From Agromyces laixinhei (GTDB lineage: Bacteria > Actinomycetota > Actinomycetes > Actinomycetales > Microbacteriaceae): a stretch of 64,000 nt of DNA. Shown here piece by piece: positions 60,057 through 64,000 of the stretch. The stretch spans positions 434,001 to 498,000 of the forward strand of contig NZ_CP040872.1 of the NCBI RefSeq assembly GCF_006337065.1, given 5' to 3'. Numbering within the stretch: position 1 is the first letter of the stretch; each line of letters opens with the position of its first letter. A model generated the notes under the pieces. The model was not told where the DNA came from. It did not search any database and saw nothing but the letters and a program-made list of their open reading frames with translations. Both the position numbers and the translations under genes were made by a program.

Positions 60057-61679
60057 ATGAAGAAGTGGTCCGTCGTCGTGATCCTCGGGGCAGCGCAGTT
60101 CGTGATGGTGCTCGATGGCACCGTCATGAACGTGTCGATCTCGACCGTCGTCGACGATCTCGACACGACGGTCACCGCGATGCAGGCGGCGATCACGTTC
60201 TACACACTCACGATGGCGGCGCTCATGCTGTTGGGCGCGAAGCTCGGCGATGTCTGGGGCCGACGCCGTGCGTTCGTCGTCGGCTCGTGCGTCTACGCGC
60301 TCGGCTCGCTCCTGACGGCGCTCAGCCCGAACGTGCAGACGCTCTTCATCGGGTGGTCGGTCATCGAGGGCGTCGGTGCAGTGCTCGTGATCCCCGCCGT
60401 CGCGGCCCTCATCGCCGACAACTACGAGGGCACCGACCGCATCACCGCGTTCGCGGTCATCGGCGCCGTCTCGGGCGCCGCCGTCGCGGCCGGACCCCTC
60501 ATCGGCGGGTTCCTCACGACGTACGCGAGCTGGCGCTACGTGTTCGTCGGCGAGGTGGTCATCATGATCATCGTCGTGCTCTTCACACGTGTGATCGCCG
60601 ACCGCACGGCCCGGCAGGCCTCGCACATCGACGTCTGGAGCGTGCTCCTCTCGGCCGTCGGCCTCGTCTTCGTCGTCTTCGGCATGCTGCAGAGCAAGAC
60701 GTGGGGTTGGATCACCCCGACGCAGTCGCCCGAGATCGGCGGCGTCCCGATCGCTCCCCTCGGCATCTCGCTCTGCGCGTGGCTCATCGTCGCGGGCGGC
60801 GGCCTCATCGCTCTCTTCGTGCGTCGTCAACGTCGGCTCGCGGCGACCGGCCGCCAGCCGCTCGTCGACATCGGACTCTTCGGGATCACGCGGCTCCGCA
60901 GCGGCCTCGCCGTGCTCGGAGCGCAGTACGCGATCACGGCCGGGCTGTTCTTCATGGTGCCGGTGTACCTGCAGATGACGCTCGGCCTCGACGCGCTCGA
61001 GACCGGCCTCAAGATCTTCCCGCTCTCGATCTCGCTCATCCTCTTCTCGATCGTCGGCACGCGCCTCTCGCGCCTCTGGTCGCCGCGTCGCATCGTGCGT
61101 GTCGGCCAGGTGGCGCTCGTGCTCAGCTCGATCATGCTGCTCGCCTCGGTCGACCTCGAGTTGGCGAACCTCGCGTTCGGCCTCGGCATGTTCGTCGCGG
61201 GTGCCGCCCTCGGCCTTCTCGCCTCGCAGCTCGGCAACGTCAACATGTCGAGCGTCGGCGAGGCGCAGACGAGCGAGGTCGGCGGGCTGCAGGGGGTCTT
61301 CCAGAACCTCGGCTCCTCGCTCGGCACGGCGCTGATCGGCTCGGTGCTGATCGGCGCGCTCGCGTCGAGTTTCGCCGTCGGCGTCTCGTCGAGCGAGCTC
61401 TCGGCCGAGACGAAGGCGCTCGTCAGCGAACAGACCGAATCCGGCCTCGCGATCATTCCGGCCGCCGACGTCGACGACATCGCCGCAGAGGTCGGCCTCG
61501 ACAAGACCGAGAGCGCCGAGCTCACCCGCATCTACACCGACTCGCAGATCTCGTCGCTGCACACGGCGTTCTTCGCGCTCATCGTGATCGCCTTCTTCGC
61601 ACTCTTCTTCTCGCGCGGCATTCCGAACGAGGTCATCGGCAAGAGGCCAGAGCGAGCGGATGCCCCGCCGGCGACGTGA
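60057..61679 (+). CDS. MFS drug:H+ antiporter of the DHA2 (EmrB/QacA) family
   Basis: 540 residues, ATG 60057. Fourteen helices expected from length and pattern. Family motifs: VVVILGAAQFVMVLDGTVMN (about 5-24, helix 1 motif D1 LD.TVVN-like), LGAKLGDVWGRRRAFVVGSC (about 60-79, motif A), GAVSGAAVAAGPLIGGFLTT (about 141-160, motif C of antiporters) and a central loop then LQGVFQNLGSSLGTALIGSV. An extended soluble region near 440-500 (ETKALVSEQTESGLAI, VDDIAAEVGLDKTESAE) is typical of actinobacterial DHA2 members. Probably exports a hydrophobic compound. Divergent from DedA; no linked regulator gene. Confidence 0.9.
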   Translation: MKKWSVVVILGAAQFVMVLDGTVMNVSISTVVDDLDTTVTAMQAAITFYTLTMAALMLLGAKLGDVWGRRRAFVVGSCVYALGSLLTALSPNVQTLFIGWSVIEGVGAVLVIPAVAALIADNYEGTDRITAFAVIGAVSGAAVAAGPLIGGFLTTYASWRYVFVGEVVIMIIVVLFTRVIADRTARQASHIDVWSVLLSAVGLVFVVFGMLQSKTWGWITPTQSPEIGGVPIAPLGISLCAWLIVAGGGLIALFVRRQRRLAATGRQPLVDIGLFGITRLRSGLAVLGAQYAITAGLFFMVPVYLQMTLGLDALETGLKIFPLSISLILFSIVGTRLSRLWSPRRIVRVGQVALVLSSIMLLASVDLELANLAFGLGMFVAGAALGLLASQLGNVNMSSVGEAQTSEVGGLQGVFQNLGSSLGTALIGSVLIGALASSFAVGVSSSELSAETKALVSEQTESGLAIIPAADVDDIAAEVGLDKTESAELTRIYTDSQISSLHTAFFALIVIAFFALFFSRGIPNEVIGKRPERADAPPAT

Positions 61680-61691
61680 GCCGGGCGGGGC
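61662..61691. terminator. Hairpin between convergent MFS and SRAP genes
   Basis: GCCCCGCC (61662-61669) pairs with GGCGGGGC (61684-61691), loop of 14. The left arm lies inside the last codons of the transporter gene, the right arm before the SRAP stop. No T-run; bidirectional use is plausible. Confidence 0.5.
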
Positions 61692-61697
61692 GAGCGG

Positions 61698-62402
61698 TCA
61701 GCCGAGCGGATCGATCAGCGTCGGGTCGGCGGTGTCGACGGCCCGTGAGTTGTTGACCCGTCGGTCGACCTCGTAGTTCGAGATGGAAGCGGCAATGCGC
61801 TCGGACTCGGCGGTCATGAGTGCGATCATCTCGGCCTTGCCTGCGTCGTCGAGCTTCACCGGGGCGAGGTAGTCGTTCCATGCGTCGCGGCCGAGAAAGA
61901 CGGGCATGCGGTCGTGCACCTCGCCCGAGGCATCCCGAGCCTCACGCGTGATGATCGACGTCGAAACCTCCCACTCCTCGCCGACCTTGCGCGCGGTGCA
62001 GATGCCGGCCGCGGCGAGCAGAGGTTCGTCGCCGTGCAGGAACCAGGCCTGCTTGTCGCCGGGCGCGCCGGTCCACTCGAAGTATCCGCGCATCGGAACG
62101 AGGCAACGGGATGACGCGAACGCGCCCTTCCACAAGCCGTTGGTGGCGACGGTCTCGATGCGCGTGTTGAACTGCGGGCGCTTCGACTCGTTCATGAACG
62201 ACGGACGGAAGTTCCAGACGGCGGGGTCGACCGAACGCCTGACCTCGCCGGTGTCGCTGTTCTGCCGCTCGCGCACGATCGGCACGACCTGGGTCGGCGC
62301 GATGGAGAACTGAGGTCGCCAGTCGCGGTAGTCACCGCCTTCGGCGACGAACTCCTGGATGAGCTCGTCGATCTTGGCATCGTTCGCGAAACGGCCGCAC
62401 AT
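61698..62402 (-). CDS. SRAP-domain abasic site-processing protein (HMCES/YedK family)
   Basis: 234 residues, ATG 62402; the second codon is Cys, as required: MCGRFANDAKIDELIQEFVA. After removal of Met, Cys2 forms a thiazolidine cross-link to abasic sites in single-stranded DNA. Other active-site elements: RPQFNTRIETVATN (Asn, Arg, Glu; about 80-93), LVPMRGYFEWTG (catalytic Glu, about 108-119) and VHDRMPVFLG (His, about 166-175). YSIAPTQ-like FSIAPTQVVPIV is present near 33-44. Protects stalled forks in replication. Monocistronic; no SOS box found upstream. Confidence 0.93.
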   Translation of the reverse strand: MCGRFANDAKIDELIQEFVAEGGDYRDWRPQFSIAPTQVVPIVRERQNSDTGEVRRSVDPAVWNFRPSFMNESKRPQFNTRIETVATNGLWKGAFASSRCLVPMRGYFEWTGAPGDKQAWFLHGDEPLLAAAGICTARKVGEEWEVSTSIITREARDASGEVHDRMPVFLGRDAWNDYLAPVKLDDAGKAEMIALMTAESERIAASISNYEVDRRVNNSRAVDTADPTLIDPLG

Positions 62403-62799
62403 GGTGCCAGTCTGCACCCGACCGCCGACAGTGGCCAGTGGGCGCGGCCGCCAAGGGGGGCGGCTGCCACGGGGCGCGGTGCCGCCAGGCCGGTGAAGGG
62501 GTCTCACCGGCCCGGCCATCGATGGCCTACGCGGGTAGGGTCGCGGTCGCATCGATGGCGCACGCCTGCGCGCACGCGTCTCTCGGGGACGAAGAGCGGC
62601 GTACCCCCTCCTCTACTTCGCCCGGCCCGACACGAACGGTAGGAAGGAGGCTGCGAACCCGAATCGCGGTCGCCGCCGTGCGTGCCGGTGTCTCGACGCT
62701 ACCACCGGAATGGCCCCCATCCGGGGGATACACGCGGAAAGCGGATGTCGCGTCGGCACCCCGAGGCAACGTCGGCGCCCCGAGGCCGCGCTGTCGTCG
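62403..62799. other. Intergenic region upstream of the SRAP gene
   Basis: 397 bases, no convincing gene on either strand. Contains a short hairpin CCCCC-ATCC-GGGGG near 62715-62728 and a 16-base direct repeat CGTCGGC(A/G)CCCCGAGGC at about 62752 and 62772. The left half must hold the SRAP promoter; no regulator site was recognised. Confidence 0.4.
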
Positions 62800-63273
62800 C
62801 TACGCCGCGCCGGTGACCAGCACCCACCCCACGTAGACGAGCACGATCACGGCGATGAGGAGGTCGGTCGCGAGGGCGATCCACTCCTTCGCGTTCTTGT
62901 TCGGCTTCGCGATGTGACGGATGCCTGCAAGAAGGAGGAAGAGCCCGCCCGCGAGTGCGGCCGCCGGTGCCCAGTCGGGGAAGAAGTAGCTCAGGATGCC
63001 CGCGGCGCCCATGCCGATGTTCGCGTAACCGAGTTCGCCCACGAGCTGCGTGGCGCCCGGTGCATCGATGCGGAGGATCTTCTTCATCGTGAACTGCGGC
63101 CGCAGCGCCTGACTGAGCCCGGCGGTGAAGAGCCGGATGCCGACGCCCCAGAACACCCATTGCTGACCTGCGATCACCACCAGCCCGGCATCCCAGTCGG
63201 TCGTGACGCCTTGCACGACGGTGGTGACGAGTGGTGCGATGACGGCGAGCGTGATGATGATGACCAGATACAC
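62800..63273 (-). CDS. Integral membrane protein, hypothetical
   Basis: 157 residues from GTG 63273, chosen because AGGAG lies four bases upstream; GTG 63285 includes that AGGAG in its coding part. Four or five hydrophobic segments: VYLVIIITLAVIAPLVTTVV at the start, VVIAGQQWVFWGVGIRLFTA (about 31-50), a polar block FTMKKILRIDAPGATQLVGE, LGYANIGMGAAGILSYFFPD, APAAALAGGLFLLLAGIRHI and LLIAVIVLVYVGWVLVTG. ELGYANIGMG is a conserved-looking core. Family not recognised. Confidence 0.65.
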   Translation of the reverse strand: MYLVIIITLAVIAPLVTTVVQGVTTDWDAGLVVIAGQQWVFWGVGIRLFTAGLSQALRPQFTMKKILRIDAPGATQLVGELGYANIGMGAAGILSYFFPDWAPAAALAGGLFLLLAGIRHIAKPNKNAKEWIALATDLLIAVIVLVYVGWVLVTGAA

Positions 63274-63344
63274 GGTGCTCCTCACGGTGGTGGCGGGTTC
63301 CGATCCGTCTGCACGATCCGCAGCACATGGCGCCCGGCCGTTGA

Positions 63345-63470
63345 CTACATCAGCGAGACCGACCAGGCGACGGCCGCGGTGCCGACGAGTAGCAGCACGC
63401 CGAGCGCGATCGCTTGGTAAGGCGGGTCTGCGGAAGAGCTCTGAACCTGGTGCTGTTCTTCCGCGCCCAT
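63345..63470 (-). CDS. Small single-helix membrane protein
   Basis: 41 residues from ATG 63470: a hydrophilic start (MGAEEQHQVQSSSADPPYQA) and one helix (IALGVLLLVGTAAVAWSVSL), ending with a Met before TAG. Size and shape match small actinobacterial membrane peptides that precede tRNA or dcd loci; function unknown. Upstream signal GGGCAT is weak, so translation is plausible rather than certain. Confidence 0.5.
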   Translation of the reverse strand: MGAEEQHQVQSSSADPPYQAIALGVLLLVGTAAVAWSVSLM

Positions 63471-63551
63471 GCCCACAGTGTAGGGGGATGAATGGCGCGG
63501 GTGGAGGAGCGGGTGACGGGGGTAAGGATCGCAGATCGCACTGGCCTTCAG

Positions 63552-63622
63552 AGCGGATGACGGGAATCGAACCCGCGCTATCAGCTTGGGAAGCTGAAGT
63601 TCTACCATTGAACTACATCCGC
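63552..63622 (-). tRNA. tRNA-Gly (anticodon CCC)
   Basis: Read on the minus strand from 63622, the acceptor GCGGATG pairs with CATCCGC, discriminator T. The D-loop contains AATGGTAG, the anticodon loop is TT-CCC-AA between stem CAGC and GCTG, and the T-loop is GGTTCGATTCC. 71 bases; CCA is not encoded. Reads GGG codons, abundant in this GC-rich DNA. Confidence 0.93.
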
Positions 63623-63701
63623 ACGCGGCATCCGCCGGCCGCCGAAGCGACTGCAGAAGCAACGTCAGCCATCCTAGCAAGTGCGTTGCTACGCTGGCAG
63701 C

Positions 63702-64000
63702 GTGCTGCTCTCAGATCGTGACATCCGGGCCGAACTCGACGCGAACCGCATCGGACTCGACCCGTACGAACCGGGCATGATCCAGCCGTCGTCGATCGAC
63801 GTTCGCCTCGATCGGTACTTCCGTCTCTTCGACAACCACAAGTACCCGTTCATCGATCCGGCAGAAGACCAGCCCGAGCTGACCCACCTCATCGAGGTGC
63901 GGCCCGACGAGGCGTTCATCCTGCATCCGGGGGAGTTCGTGCTCGCCTCGACGTACGAGGCCGTGACGCTGCCCGACGACGTCGCCGCCCGTCTCGAGGG
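63702..64000 (+). CDS. dcd: dCTP deaminase, N-terminal part (3' end outside window)
   Basis: 99 full codons visible from GTG 63702: [20 protein letters not shown], then [20 protein letters not shown] (about 21-40) with the SSIDVRL family motif and [20 protein letters not shown] near 72-91. Trimeric enzyme deaminating dCTP to dUTP (in actinobacteria sometimes the bifunctional dUMP-forming type); the catalytic Glu lies beyond the window. TACGCT at 63690-63695, six bases before the GTG, suggests a leaderless message, and there is no ribosome-binding site. Confidence 0.92.
   Translation, partial: MLLSDRDIRAELDANRIGLDPYEPGMIQPSSIDVRLDRYFRLFDNHKYPFIDPAEDQPELTHLIEVRPDEAFILHPGEFVLASTYEAVTLPDDVAARLE

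Noticed and set aside
59486..61756. A 756-codon plus-strand frame across DedA and the MFS gene
   Set aside because: Arg-rich shadow of the MFS gene; the true frame shows DHA2 motifs.

Overview
The window is high-GC actinobacterial DNA (strong G/C third-position bias, frequent GTG starts, many ATGA start/stop overlaps, SRAP, Rox, DHA2 and PntAB-type proteins). Gene content and order look like Microbacteriaceae (Agromyces/Microbacterium type). This placement is inferred from protein style only; no rRNA gene is present. Positions 1-24.6 kb are mosaic and accessory, with several broken genes. Positions 24.6-64 kb look like ordinary chromosomal backbone.

Left part. The window opens in the C-terminal half of a large secreted carbohydrate-active protein (F5/8C, Ig-like and ChiA-N-like modules), which faces a frameshifted ROK kinase gene. 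Divergent from the ROK gene is a tightly coupled operon: Gfo/Idh/MocA oxidoreductase, DUF993 aldolase-like protein, sugar isomerase/epimerase, LacI regulator and glycerate kinase (2.7-8.2 kb), with a LacI-type palindrome at its promoter. I infer catabolism of an unusual sugar via glycerate. Next is a decay zone (8.2-11.5 kb): a possible IS21-like end, a DUF1097 protein, an alcohol dehydrogenase with an internal deletion, the first codons of a probable GMC oxidase joined to a truncated TetR gene, and a YoeB toxin remnant.

11.6-24.5 kb carries a flavodoxin-fold NAD(P)H oxidoreductase, an orphan VanS-like kinase beside a VanY-like D,D-carboxypeptidase, a PadR operon, small membrane proteins and DoxX. 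Then come a rifampicin monooxygenase (rox) preceded by a textbook rifamycin-associated element, a RibD-type reductase, and 3-hydroxybenzoate 4-monooxygenase (mobA) facing its probable IclR regulator.

24.6-49.7 kb: transhydrogenase pntAB; small membrane proteins; purB coupled to a low-molecular-weight phosphatase; an APH-family kinase; a WXG100-like protein with an alpha/beta-hydrolase partner; a HisC/Pat aminotransferase; a branched-chain keto-acid dehydrogenase E1-alpha/E1-beta/E2 operon; a zinc uptake operon ending in its own Zur repressor, with a Zur box embedded in a probably leaderless promoter; the proVWX betaine transporter; and glutamate decarboxylase.

49.9-64 kb: zinc-free ribosomal proteins L28, L33 and S14; HU; a CopD-CtaG fusion; a Pif1-like helicase; a beta-lactamase-fold lipoprotein that has lost its catalytic residues; a histidine kinase fused in frame to its response regulator by an apparent homopolymer slip; DedA; an EmrB/QacA transporter; an SRAP protein; tRNA-Gly(CCC); and the start of dcd.

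Recurring themes are stress and drug defence (Rox, VanY-like, DHA2 efflux), zinc homeostasis, and osmotic/acid protection (ProVWX, GadB). The heptamer GGATGCC/GGCATCC recurs throughout, both in genes and as inverted pairs in terminators.
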